Source: Trichomonas tenax (taxonomy: Eukaryota; Parabasalia; Trichomonadida; Trichomonadidae). From it: a stretch of 37,694 nucleotides of DNA. A model generated the notes under the pieces. It saw only the letters and a list, made by a program, of their open reading frames with translations. It searched no databases and was not told the DNA's origin. The stretch is taken from positions 1 through 37,694 of the forward strand of contig JALKBU010000478.1 in NCBI GenBank assembly GCA_023091735.1, given 5' to 3'. The position numbers and the translations under genes were made by a program. Shown here in pieces: positions 10,571 to 19,101 of the stretch. Each line of letters opens with the position of its first letter. The stretch's first letter is position 1.

Positions 10571-11095
10571 GGGATGATGTAACTGTCACTGATCTATCGT
10601 CATCGCAAGGTGTCGAAGCTATATATACGAATTCTAACAGTTCATCAAGCACTTCTCAATCTTGAATTGGATTTTATTTGTTTGACGTCAATTCTGGATA
10701 CATTAAGTTTTTAACGATAATTGATAATACCGAAAACTCCAAATTTTCTGTTTCCGGTTGTTTATCAATGTTTTTTTTTAAATTCTGCCCAATCATCATT
10801 GAGCTATTCGAACATAGTCAGGAATTCAAACATTTATTCGATTATTGCATCAAACAATGCTGATATGAGTATAACTTGCTGTGCAATTTATGGAAATGAT
10901 TACATTATTAGATTTTTACCTCAGAATGGAAATCATTACATCAGACAATGCTACTCAGATGTTACAAAGATATTTGGAAACAAAGGAACTGTTTCTCTAA
11001 GTGTTTTTAATCTAACTGACTGCCCATCCATTTACATTACTCCAGATATAGTGTCTCATGATGGTATACATAAAAGAAAAAAGCAAATTAATTAA
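10571..11095 (+). pseudogene. decayed fragment of a surface-type repeat protein
   Basis: From about 10571 a frame reads RDDVTVTDLSSSQGVEAIYT, meets a TGA at 10665-10667, and goes on with FDVNSGYIKFLTIIDNTEN. A T-run near 10771-10778 then marks a frame change. The downstream frame reads MSITCCAIYGNDYIIRF and later GTVSLSVFNLTDCPSIYI until TAA at 11093-11095. The style (short strands rich in N, S, T and C, with 'GYIKFLTIIDNTEN') resembles the repeats of large trichomonad beta-helix membrane proteins. No start, signal peptide or membrane anchor is present. The family call is tentative; the evidence for decay is stronger. Confidence 0.4.
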
Positions 11096-11182
11096 TTCAA
11101 TCAAAATACAAATGTTATATGCACAGTCCTATGACTTTTAATATACTCAAATGTTTGAACTATACTAAAATTTTCATTCTGG

Positions 11183-11206
11183 TATAGCTATTTCATAATA
11201 GCTATA
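11183..11206. repeat. hairpin with 9-bp arms
   Basis: TATAGCTAT (11183-11191) and ATAGCTATA (11198-11206) are perfect inverted arms around a 6-base loop. Another TATAGCTAT copy lies near 11312, so the word repeats within the spacer. Confidence 0.5.
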
Positions 11207-11280
11207 GAGTATCAATAACATATGATTTTAATTCATTTCCTATTGAATTTGTCTTTGTTAAGTTGAATTATTAATCTTTT

Positions 11281-11407
11281 TGAATATTCATGAGAAAAAA
11301 AAATCATTCTATAGCTATTCCTTTCATGATATAGCAACAAATATTCAAATGCTATTAATATGGAACATCAATCTTGTATGAATATCAATTATTCTCATGA
11401 ATATTTA
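11281..11407. repeat. 127-bp unit with 16-bp inverted ends (MITE-like)
   Basis: The left end TGAATATTCATGAGAA (11281-11296) is repeated inverted at 11392-11407 with one mismatch. The interior is AT-rich and noncoding. Size and ends fit a small nonautonomous DNA element, but no clear target-site duplication is seen, and AT-rich words can pair by chance. Confidence 0.3.
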
Positions 11408-11791
11408 AGCAAATATTTTAATCTTCATTCGGAGACAAATATTTTTATACTTAGCATTAGGCAATTGTGTATATTAAACTGTTGAAATTTAAGCATCTAA
11501 ATATGAATATTTAAGATCGAAAATTCATACATCATTTTTAAAGCTTCACATACAGTTTTATTGTAGAGTTATATTGGAAAAAGTGAATATAACTATGTGA
11601 TGATTAATATTTATGAATATGAAGAACATTGCATTAATTCAAATTAGAACCAAATCAATTATCATCAAAAATAGAGAATTGAGCAGCGAAATTTCTAGCA
11701 CAAGTTCTGTTCTTCTTTGTTAGCAATATAATCGAATGTAGAAAGTATGATCAATAATTTTACTCAAAAAGTCAAAATCAAAACATTTTAA

Positions 11792-13735
11792 ATGGGTTGT
11801 GTTGGTTCTTCAGTAAAAGATCAAGTTGTCGATGATCGGCCACTGAGAATGCAGAACCTGAATCGATCGCCTGCTTTTTCGACTATGTCTCCGTCCGAAA
11901 TCAATCAAACTCAGCTCGTTTTCGATTCAATTATTAATAACATAAAGGAAATCCAATATAATACATCGCAAATTCTTTCTTTGGCACTCGATAGTGCTTC
12001 AGTTCCAGTATTTTTTGCAACTTACGGTGAAATATTATTCCCGTTATTTACAATTTACGCTAAAAATTCAAGTAGAATCGCAATTTTGTCAGACATGAAG
12101 TTTATAGAGCCATCGTCGTTACAGAAAAAGGATAACTCTAAGCTATTTATTAACCTTTTCAAATGTTTGCAGAGAAAAGTCGATACAAACAGAATCATGG
12201 TCGTGTCCGGTGTTGCTGATTCAATACTCGATTCTTTCAGTAGATTAAATTTAAGAATTGAGCTTGGAAATTTTGATTCTATATTAACAGATTTTTCTAC
12301 GATATTAATCACAACAGATATCGATATAACAGGAGAACCCACTGATAAATTACTGGATTATGTTGAAAATGGAGGTTCATTAATTATTATTTATAATGGA
12401 AACATGAATAAAATCAATAAATTCCTTGAAAAATACGCTTTATCGTTTACAGATTGCGAATTCACAGCCAAGCACACTGATCTCGCAGTCAGAATCGCGA
12501 AAAATTACCAAGAAGTTTCTTCATCTAATTTAAATTCGTTTTGCTTCAAAGCAAAGCATGCATTGTCGAAAGATGATGTTAATGTCAACACCCTCGATAA
12601 CATTTTTCCTCAAATACGACTTCATATTCAAAATCTCGAAAACAACAAATTTTTACAACAGCCATATAACATTTTACTAGAATATCTTGAATCAAACAAA
12701 GTAAATGCTGCAAATTTATGTATGACACTACTTTGCGACATTTCAAAGCATCTTTCACCAGATTATCAACAAGATTTAGTTGATAAAGTAGAATGTCCTC
12801 TAAAAGATGTCGAGTTATCGTTAAACACAATGCCAGGCGAATGGACACCTCTCAATCTCTATCTGCCGCCACGAACACAAGCAAAATTCGAATCTTCAGA
12901 TAATTCTGTTTTTCTCCAAGTAGGATCACACACAGATGATCTTTTGAAGTGCAATGGAAAGTTCAGTCGATATCCAAGCGTTGTAAGAAGATTCAAAAAA
13001 GGAAATGTTTATTCTGAGTTTGGAGGTTTAATATTTTTGATATCAAACAAAAAATCAGAAGTTCATGTAAAACTCACGAATGTTTCGGAAATGGACCACA
13101 GTCCTTGGATATATTTAGATTTTGGCTGTTACACTTTCGTTGTAAATCGAGAATTCAAACTCGAAAAAAGTATTTCAGACATAACACTTGCTTTTCAGTC
13201 GTTAGATAGCGTAATAACATCCATCATTCTTATCAAAAACAGCTTTAGACCATTAATTGTTTTCGATTATTCAGATGGAAATATTCAAGATGATATTTAT
13301 CCAATTACAATTAACATAGATAATATGGATCCTATTATGAATCCAACCAAACCATCAGAAGAACTTGAAATGTTTATATCAAGATTAATCAGAATCAGAT
13401 TTGCAGATTATGATTTAGACCCATCAATAGAGACAATAATAGCCAATATTGGTGCTATTTGCGTCATGAAAAAAGCTTATCCTTTTTATGATCAAGATCG
13501 CTATCTCGAAGGATTGAGTTTAGCTATTAACTACTTTGTTGGAAGATTTGGAATAACGCCCTTCGGCGTAGCAATCCAAGGTTATCTCAATAATAAGGAA
13601 AGCAGTGGAGATCCAAGAGTTATTTTGATCAAAGAACTTTGTTTGTCATGCGGACATAATATTTCTCCTTTGTTCAGTGAGTATGTCTCTATACCAAACG
13701 ATGTTCTCGATTCGCTTTCATCCTTACCACAATAA
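11792..13735 (+). CDS. TCAF/M60-like protein, N-terminally acylated, no protease motif
   Basis: A 647-residue protein. It starts MGCVGSS, a classic signal for N-myristoylation of Gly2 plus palmitoylation of Cys3, so it should sit on the inner face of a membrane. Residues about 60-205 look like a class-I amidotransferase-like fold (ILITTDIDITG, then LLDYVENGGSLIIIYNG). Residues about 349-430 hold the beta-sandwich pattern of M60-like and TCAF proteins (LYLPPRTQAKFE, QVGSHTDDL, VVRRF, GGLIFLI). That domain order is the one of TCAF proteins, which bind TRPM channels in animals. M60 enzymes need HExxH; no HE pair occurs anywhere here, so peptidase activity is unlikely. The C-terminal 150 residues are helical and end SIPNDVLDSLSSLPQ, like M60 tails. 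A scaffold or channel-partner role is inference. Confidence 0.65.
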   Translation: MGCVGSSVKDQVVDDRPLRMQNLNRSPAFSTMSPSEINQTQLVFDSIINNIKEIQYNTSQILSLALDSASVPVFFATYGEILFPLFTIYAKNSSRIAILSDMKFIEPSSLQKKDNSKLFINLFKCLQRKVDTNRIMVVSGVADSILDSFSRLNLRIELGNFDSILTDFSTILITTDIDITGEPTDKLLDYVENGGSLIIIYNGNMNKINKFLEKYALSFTDCEFTAKHTDLAVRIAKNYQEVSSSNLNSFCFKAKHALSKDDVNVNTLDNIFPQIRLHIQNLENNKFLQQPYNILLEYLESNKVNAANLCMTLLCDISKHLSPDYQQDLVDKVECPLKDVELSLNTMPGEWTPLNLYLPPRTQAKFESSDNSVFLQVGSHTDDLLKCNGKFSRYPSVVRRFKKGNVYSEFGGLIFLISNKKSEVHVKLTNVSEMDHSPWIYLDFGCYTFVVNREFKLEKSISDITLAFQSLDSVITSIILIKNSFRPLIVFDYSDGNIQDDIYPITINIDNMDPIMNPTKPSEELEMFISRLIRIRFADYDLDPSIETIIANIGAICVMKKAYPFYDQDRYLEGLSLAINYFVGRFGITPFGVAIQGYLNNKESSGDPRVILIKELCLSCGHNISPLFSEYVSIPNDVLDSLSSLPQ

Positions 13736-13857
13736 TATATATATTTATTTTTGTAATGTTCATTATCATGACTACTTTTTTTTGTTTTTGTTTTGTTTAT
13801 ATGTAAAGCTATATATTAATATGTTGTGAAACTGCATTTACATGTAGTTTTACATAT

Positions 13858-13947
13858 GGCGCATTTCTGAGACTTTCATATGAAGCTCTGAATGCACTAC
13901 CAGCAAAAGAAGATATTGATCTTATATTAGAAGAATTGGATCGTTGA
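13858..13947 (+). pseudogene. short C-terminal gene remnant
   Basis: A 29-codon stretch reading GAFLRLSYEALNALP, then EDIDLILEELDR, ends at TGA 13945-13947. It has a protein-like composition with no start codon or upstream frame. It may be the tail of a lost gene next to the TCAF-like gene, whose own tail also ends in a 'VLDSLSSLP' helix. The evidence is weak because the segment is short. Confidence 0.25.
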
Positions 13948-14173
13948 CACGCAAAACATATTCTATATTTTTTATGATAGTGTTATCGCCTTTGCTAAAA
14001 TCAACCAAGATTAAAAAATTCACCTCTTTAAATGCATCAAAAAGATCAACAATTTAGTGCGTGTTACTGTGTCAAACTGTCTGTGAAAACAAGCCCCGAA
14101 AAGAGTATATTGGGATGTTTGATTTTTAAATTTAATAATATTTTGTCTCTATCGAAGAAACCTTTCTTCTTGA

Positions 14174-14369
14174 TGACTTGTAAATGGAAATTATGACACG
14201 TAAATTAATTTTTTTGTATTGTAAAAACAAATACTTACATGTAAATAAATTATTCTAATGAAACGTGACAAATTTTACATGTAAAATATGTTTAGCTCTA
14301 TAAATATTGATACATGATATTTTGAATTTTAAATATCATGCCATGTAAAGGATAATTGTGACATGTAAA
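14174..14369. promoter_or_regulatory. cluster of six TGACATGTAAA-type motifs
   Basis: Within 196 bases I see TGACTTGTAAA (14174), TGACACGTAAA (14194), TTACATGTAAA (14235), a perfect 16-bp palindrome ATTTTACATGTAAAAT (14272-14287), CCATGTAAAG (14341) and TGACATGTAAA (14359-14369). The last lies 26 bases before the start codon of the next gene. Such density before an ATG suggests protein-binding sites; this is inference. Confidence 0.5.
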
Positions 14370-14381
14370 TTCCCATTTTTG

Positions 14382-14395
14382 TCAGTTTTTTCTCG
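14382..14395 (+). promoter_or_regulatory. Inr-like TCAGTTTTTT before ATG
   Basis: TCA at 14382-14384 followed by a pyrimidine run, 14 bases upstream of the ATG at 14396. It fits the trichomonad initiator (TCA with transcription starting at the A), giving a very short 5' UTR. Confidence 0.45.
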
Positions 14396-15211
14396 ATGAG
14401 TCAACCAGGTTTTCAAATTCCACCAGCGCAAGTTATAACAGCACAACCAAAACAAGAAAATCTCCAACTTCTTGAGAAAAAGCGTCGTATACTTACAGAA
14501 CTCGCAGCTCTCGAAAATGATTTTTCATACTTCGATTATTTGGATCCAACAAGAAATATTTTGCCTGTCAGTGCAACGCATGTTCCATGCTCTGTTGAAC
14601 CACTCGCTGCTCCAAAAATCAATAAAAAATATATCGATCAAATTGAAGCTTCAAAAGCAATGGCTGATTTGATTGTAGAAATTGCCTCCAATCCATCGCC
14701 ATTGCCATACATCGGTTCAAGAACTCCTCCAATTTGCAATGATATTGTTAAACACGCAAATGGTTTCTTCGCTCAGTACGAAGCATCAAGAGAACAACGT
14801 GCCGGCCTTTTGACTGCATTCTGCATTATTCCACGCAAAGAAAAAATGGAACAAGCTCCAAAACCATCAGAATTACAAGAAAAGCCTGTTGAAGAAGATA
14901 CTTCCAAGAGAGTTCATCCATTCTTCCCAGACGTTCGTGATGTTAAGCCTTTGCTTGGTCTTATTAAAGAACAACTTGGCGAATTTCCAAATTTCATTAA
15001 AGATCCACCACCAGATGCAGAATGCGAAGAAAACAGATGGCTAATGGGTGATAAAGAGATTCACGATCATCTATTCAAGATCTGTGGTTCATCAAGTGAT
15101 GATGATTTCGATCCTGATGAACAGCTTTTGAAGATGACTCCATTGCAGCCACTTCAGCCAATGCAGCCAATGACAGTACAAAATACACAATATATGAATC
15201 AAAATCGATAA
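14396..15211 (+). CDS. hypothetical protein, Pro- and acid-rich
   Basis: A 271-residue protein I do not recognise. It starts with a Gln/Pro-rich segment, then a short coiled-coil-like helix (LQLLEKKRRILTELAALEND, about residues 23-42) and the motif YFDYLDPTRNILP (about 45-57). A conserved-looking block (PYIGSRTPPICNDIVKHANGF) lies at about 104-124. Residues 160-220 are charged. The tail has an acidic SSSDDDFDPDE segment followed by an LQPLQPMQPM repeat. No signal peptide or membrane segment. The composition suggests a nuclear or scaffold protein, for example an adaptor with a disordered tail, but that is only a guess. Its promoter has the strongest motif cluster in the window. Confidence 0.75.
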   Translation: MSQPGFQIPPAQVITAQPKQENLQLLEKKRRILTELAALENDFSYFDYLDPTRNILPVSATHVPCSVEPLAAPKINKKYIDQIEASKAMADLIVEIASNPSPLPYIGSRTPPICNDIVKHANGFFAQYEASREQRAGLLTAFCIIPRKEKMEQAPKPSELQEKPVEEDTSKRVHPFFPDVRDVKPLLGLIKEQLGEFPNFIKDPPPDAECEENRWLMGDKEIHDHLFKICGSSSDDDFDPDEQLLKMTPLQPLQPMQPMTVQNTQYMNQNR

Positions 15212-15669
15212 GAAAATATTATTTAGAATTTATTTGTTCGTTTTATGCATAAAATATCAACTGTTTAGCTTTATTTTGCATTAATATATTGCGCAGTATG
15301 ATTTAAAATCATATAGATGAGATGAATACAAAATCACAAAGCTAGGGCATCAGTGAATTTTCTACACCTACTCAAATATCTCGATTTTTCTCCACCAGTA
15401 TGAATATTTAAGGTCTAATTTTGATGGCAAATGAAAAATTTTCCCATCTAAAATGCTGTGGATATATAAAGTATGAAAAATATATTATTCAATATTATAT
15501 CAAAAAAATGTCTTGATTTATTTTGATGTTAACTGACGGGTTATCATTACTCATGTTGTTTGCATGCTGTGTGGATGAAAAGTAAGGGTTGCAAATTAAG
15601 ATTAAATATTTTGCGAATTAAAAGCAACACATTTTTATCCTGTAAGTCCAACATTTAGTAGACACTGAT
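15212..15669. other. spacer before TOR relic
   Basis: No coding sequence seen, so the missing N-terminal part of TOR is not here in another frame. TATGAATATTTAAGGTC at 15401 resembles TATGAATATTTAAGATC at 11502. Confidence 0.45.
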
Positions 15670-18155
15670 TTGTCTGTGTTGAAAATGGAAAAGAACTACA
15701 CAAAGATGCATTTGTTCTCAACGCAGGGCGATCCAGAACTTTTAGAAACATATTTCATGACCGCAATTTCTTCCTGCTTGACATCAAATTATAGCGTTGC
15801 AGAAAAGTCTATTGAAACAGGTTTTAACATAATTGCACAGCAATTTGGAAGCTTGTACAGCCAAAGCTACAATGCGACGTATCCAGGTTTAGTTGCTTGT
15901 CAATTATTGTGGGAAGTATCGGAAATCATCAAAACCAAAGGACAACCAAATGCCGATATATGGCGCGAAAGAATATCAAATACAAAGCTTTCTACAGAAG
16001 CATGGACGTATCTTATTATGCTGAGGCTTTCCTTCACACCATTCGAGAACCAAACTTTTTTGCAGTTCCTTAATATTGCACTTCAAGATCATAGACTTGA
16101 TTCATTCACATGGTTGTTCGAGATGATTCAAAACAAGAGTTTAATTCCTTTTCAACACGCTTATCTAAAGTTCCTGTGGGCAAGCGGTCGTAGACATGAA
16201 GCTCTTAAAGGAATTGATCAAATGATTCAAGACAAGCGCTTTAATGTGAGCGTTGTTCTTTCATACATCGATTGGATGATTGCATCGAAACATGACGAAG
16301 AAACATTAGTTTTGCTTGCTGAGCGACTCAAACGCACAGTTTCACAAGATTCAAGCAATGACGGACTGACACAAAGATGGGCGAGTGTTTACTTCCATTT
16401 ATTCCAACTGCACCCAGATAACTTTAGTTTTGCTGTTGAAGCAATTCGTGGTTTTGTTCCTGCAATCATAAATTCACCAACAGTTCATTTTTCAGATATT
16501 CTTCAGCTATTGTGGATTTTCTTCTCCATTGCAAATGATCAAGAAACGTTTGGACTCACGGAACCGTTGTTTTCAAGCATTCACCCGACGAAGTTTGTTG
16601 ACGTTATTCCTCAGTTAGTTGGACTTCTTGATCACAGTAATGTCGTTGCTGCAAACGACGCGCGAAACATTGTTCTTGAACTCACACGAGCATCGAAACA
16701 GAAAGTCATTTTCCCGCTGATTTGTGTTGCACAATCACTAAATCAAGGCATAAGAGACAAAGCGCAAATAGTTCTCCAAAGCAACGCTTTGGCGTATCCA
16801 AAAGAGATCGCTCAATGCCTGCGTTTGTCAACTGTTTTGATATCTGCATTGATTACGATTTTCGATTGCTGGATCTGTTGCGAAGGGAAAAGTCGACATA
16901 TTTGCTTGACAGAGCTCATAATCCTAAATGTCCACTTGATCAACTGTTCAGAAGGCTTTTAGGGCCATACATATCAGATCTCGATGCTGCAATTATCAAT
17001 GGACGCGATCCTACGAACATTCTCAATGAAATTGCTTTGGAATGCGAGAAGAAATTTTCTGAGTTTGACCGCTTCAGACTTGTTGATGTAACAAATGAGC
17101 GTGATATCAATTTAGACACCATAGAGATGCCAGGTGCACCCGGCGTTTTCATTTCTTCGATATTACCAGAGATTGATATTCTGAACTCAAAGCAGCATCC
17201 GAGACGCGTTAAGATGATGGGCACAGATGGAATCGTTCGTCCATTCCTTCTGAAAGCCAATGAAGACCTTGCGCTCGATTAGTGAATCATGCAATATATA
17301 TATATATGTGATTGGTCAATATATTTGTTAATCATGATTCAGAGTTATCTAATAACAATGCAGTACTTCGTGAATACGAAATTGTTCCACTTTCTCCACA
17401 AGTTGGTCTTATTCAATGGGTTGAAGGAAGCGACACAATTTCACGCCTCATCGAAGAGTTTAGAAAGATACATTCTATTGATCCTCTTGTTGAAAAGCAC
17501 TCAATGGAGATGCTCACAATAAGTAATGTCGACTCACTGCGTCCAATTCAGCGTTTTGAAACTCTACAAATTGTTTCAAAAGTAACATCAGACGCTGATC
17601 TCCGCACAATCATTTGGATTCGATCACCAAGTTCACAGGACTGGCTTGCAAGACATATACACCTTCAGCGTTCTGCTTTTGTCAATTCTGTTGTCGGATA
17701 TACTATCGGACTCGGCGACAGACACGCGAGTAACATTATGATTGACAGACTCACAGGTGATATGATTCACATCGATTTTGGAGATTGCTTCGAAGCCAAC
17801 TTCGAGCGTGTTATCTTCCAGGAGAGAATTCCTTTCCGTCTTTCGAGAATGCTCATTGCCGCATTCGGACTTGCAGGCGTTGACGGAGAGTTTAGAAAGA
17901 CTGCTGAGCAGGTCATGACATTAGTCAGAGATAACGCGAACTCTCTTGCAAGCGTCCTTGAACTTTTCCTCCTCGAAAGCGATACAACAGGTGTAGACAA
18001 AAGAATGATTAAGCACTTGGGACAAAATGAGCGGCAATGACTTCGAAGGATTCAAGAATTTAAGCCCAGAGACACAGGCTGACTTGCTTATTCAGCAAGC
18101 GACAGACCAATACAATCTTGCCCACCTTTATACAGGCTGGGCACCACTTTGGTAA
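15670..18155 (+). pseudogene. TOR: 5'-truncated, frameshifted TOR kinase
   Basis: Four segments in changing frames read as the C-terminal third of a TOR-type phosphatidylinositol-3-kinase-related kinase. Segment 1 (15670 to about 16870) is the FAT domain, including VIPQLVGLLDH. Segment 2 (about 16870-17279) covers the end of FAT/FRB and the kinase start (SKQHPRRVKMMGTDG, FLLKANEDLALD with the ATP-binding Lys). It stops at TAG 17280. Segment 3 (about 17312-18025) has GLGDRHASNIMIDR and HIDFGD, the catalytic and metal-binding loops. Segment 4 (to TAA 18153-18155) is a good FATC domain ending YTGWAPLW. A TA microsatellite (17295-17307) lies at the second break. TOR is normally about 2400 residues; here about 830 remain, with no ATG start at the 5' end (TTG, then ATG at 15685). 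No trichomonad intron signals (GTATGT...ACTAAC) are seen at the breaks. Sequencing errors could explain single breaks but hardly the truncation. Confidence 0.8.
17295..17307. repeat. TA microsatellite inside the TOR kinase domain
   Basis: Alternating AT/TA tract between the codons for LALD and the resumed kinase frame. Replication slippage here is the simplest source of the reading-frame loss. Confidence 0.6.
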
Positions 18156-18503
18156 TTTTTTTTATAGATTTACCTTTTTATAGATTATTTTGTTTGTTTG
18201 ATTAAAATTTACGTCACGGAAAATGTAGAACCAGCGTGTGCACAGATAAAGTGGAATGTGCATGGTTTTGGAGTTGATAGAATAGATGCAAATAGTCGAA
18301 GACCCGGCAAAAAGTTCATTCCTTCGTTTTTGTAATACTGTTGCACAGGTTCAATGTAATTAACTCAACTTTAAGTGTATATTTTTCATTACAAAATCGA
18401 CATTTTATACGAGATATCTAAGATATTTGAAAAAAAAGCAAAATCAGCTAGAACTCAAGAAAATAGGTTCTACACATCCTACTCTAAAAAGCGACAACTT
18501 TAC

Positions 18504-18683
18504 ATGACAAATTTGATGCTTTACAATATCTTCACAGGCTCCACGATGACGACTCAATTTTTTGAGAATATGGGCAGGTACTGTGCGATGTCTATTACTA
18601 AAGATGAATTACTGCGATGGGCTCTCTCGAATGTTGAGCTTGGTTTTGACTCATCAGAGGAATCTTGCGATTTGCTGAAATAA
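18504..18683 (+). CDS. small hypothetical ORF or gene fragment
   Basis: From the ATG at 18504 a 59-residue frame ends SITKDELLRWALSNVELGFD and then an acidic Ser-rich tail. The frame is open upstream to about 18375 without an ATG. The last 40 codons look more protein-like than the surrounding sequence, so this may be the tail of a lost gene. The ATG lies inside a TTTACATGACA motif, so the start may be accidental. No family recognised. Confidence 0.2.
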   Translation: MTNLMLYNIFTGSTMTTQFFENMGRYCAMSITKDELLRWALSNVELGFDSSEESCDLLK

Positions 18684-18747
18684 GGAAGTGATATAATTTA
18701 AGTAATAACACTTTTTAAATGGTTAAATGTGTCATGACACATTTTAT

Positions 18748-18777
18748 TTTACATGTCATATTTTAGTTTACATGACA
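18748..18777. promoter_or_regulatory. pair of TTTACATG(T/A)CA motifs
   Basis: TTTACATGTCA (18748-18758) and TTTACATGACA (18767-18777) lie side by side, about 325-355 bases upstream of the FAD-protein ATG. A third TTTACATGACA lies near 18500. Same motif family as elsewhere in the window. Confidence 0.4.
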
Positions 18778-18823
18778 AATTGTCAGACTCTGAAAAATCA
18801 AAATTTGTCAATAATCGTGGCAG

Positions 18824-18929
18824 TAAACTACATTTTAATCAAGGTACTCCTCTCAATTTTTTCAAAGGAGCCCACTCAATATTGTGAGGAACACGCCCGT
18901 AGAGTACCTAGATTAAAAAATGTAGTTTA
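18824..18929. repeat. 106-bp unit with 25/27-bp inverted ends (MITE-like)
   Basis: Left arm 18824-18848 and right arm 18903-18929 are inverted copies. They differ by a 2-base length change in a T-run and one substitution; both begin TAAACTACATTTT and end GGTACT. Inside, CCTCTCAAT and ATTGTGAGG pair as a second, imperfect inverted repeat. The interior is too short to encode protein. This fits a miniature inverted-repeat transposable element. No target-site duplication is evident. Confidence 0.55.
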
Positions 18930-19095
18930 GAACACATTTTAATACCATAAAACACATGTTTCATATAGACAAGTGAGGTCATAAGTATTCAAAAAAATCA
19001 AAATGAAAACACAAATAGAACATCTATAGTTGAATATAAATATCGAATTTTCCAAATTTCAAATATTTACAATAGCCGATCATTTTTACAATTTT

Positions 19096-19101
19096 TCAAA
19101 A
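19096..19101 (+). promoter_or_regulatory. Inr-like TCAAAA directly before ATG
   Basis: TCA at 19096-19098, six bases before the ATG at 19102. It supports that ATG over the upstream in-frame TTG at 19030. Confidence 0.4.

Larger units (their letters stand above)
11096..11791. other. structured AT-rich spacer
   Basis: No gene seen. The region is dense in GAATATT words and inverted repeats, including the hairpin at 11183-11206 and the repeat unit at 11281-11407. Two TCA trinucleotides at 11772 and 11778 precede the next ATG. Confidence 0.5.
13948..14395. other. spacer with a cluster of ACATGTAAA motifs
   Basis: No gene seen. Its second half holds a dense cluster of TGACATGTAAA-type motifs, described separately. 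Confidence 0.5.
18156..19101. other. spacer between TOR relic and FAD protein gene
   Basis: Mostly noncoding. It holds a weak short ORF (18504-18683), three ACATGT-type motifs and a MITE-like inverted-repeat unit (18824-18929). Confidence 0.45.

Noticed and set aside
16840..17312. Introns explaining the TOR frame changes
   Set aside because: No GTATGT-type donor or ACTAAC-type branch/acceptor near the breaks.
19030..19101. 24-residue N-terminal extension of the FAD protein from a TTG
   Set aside because: The ATG at 19102 sits right before the Rossmann motif and has a TCA element; a TTG start is unlikely in a eukaryote.
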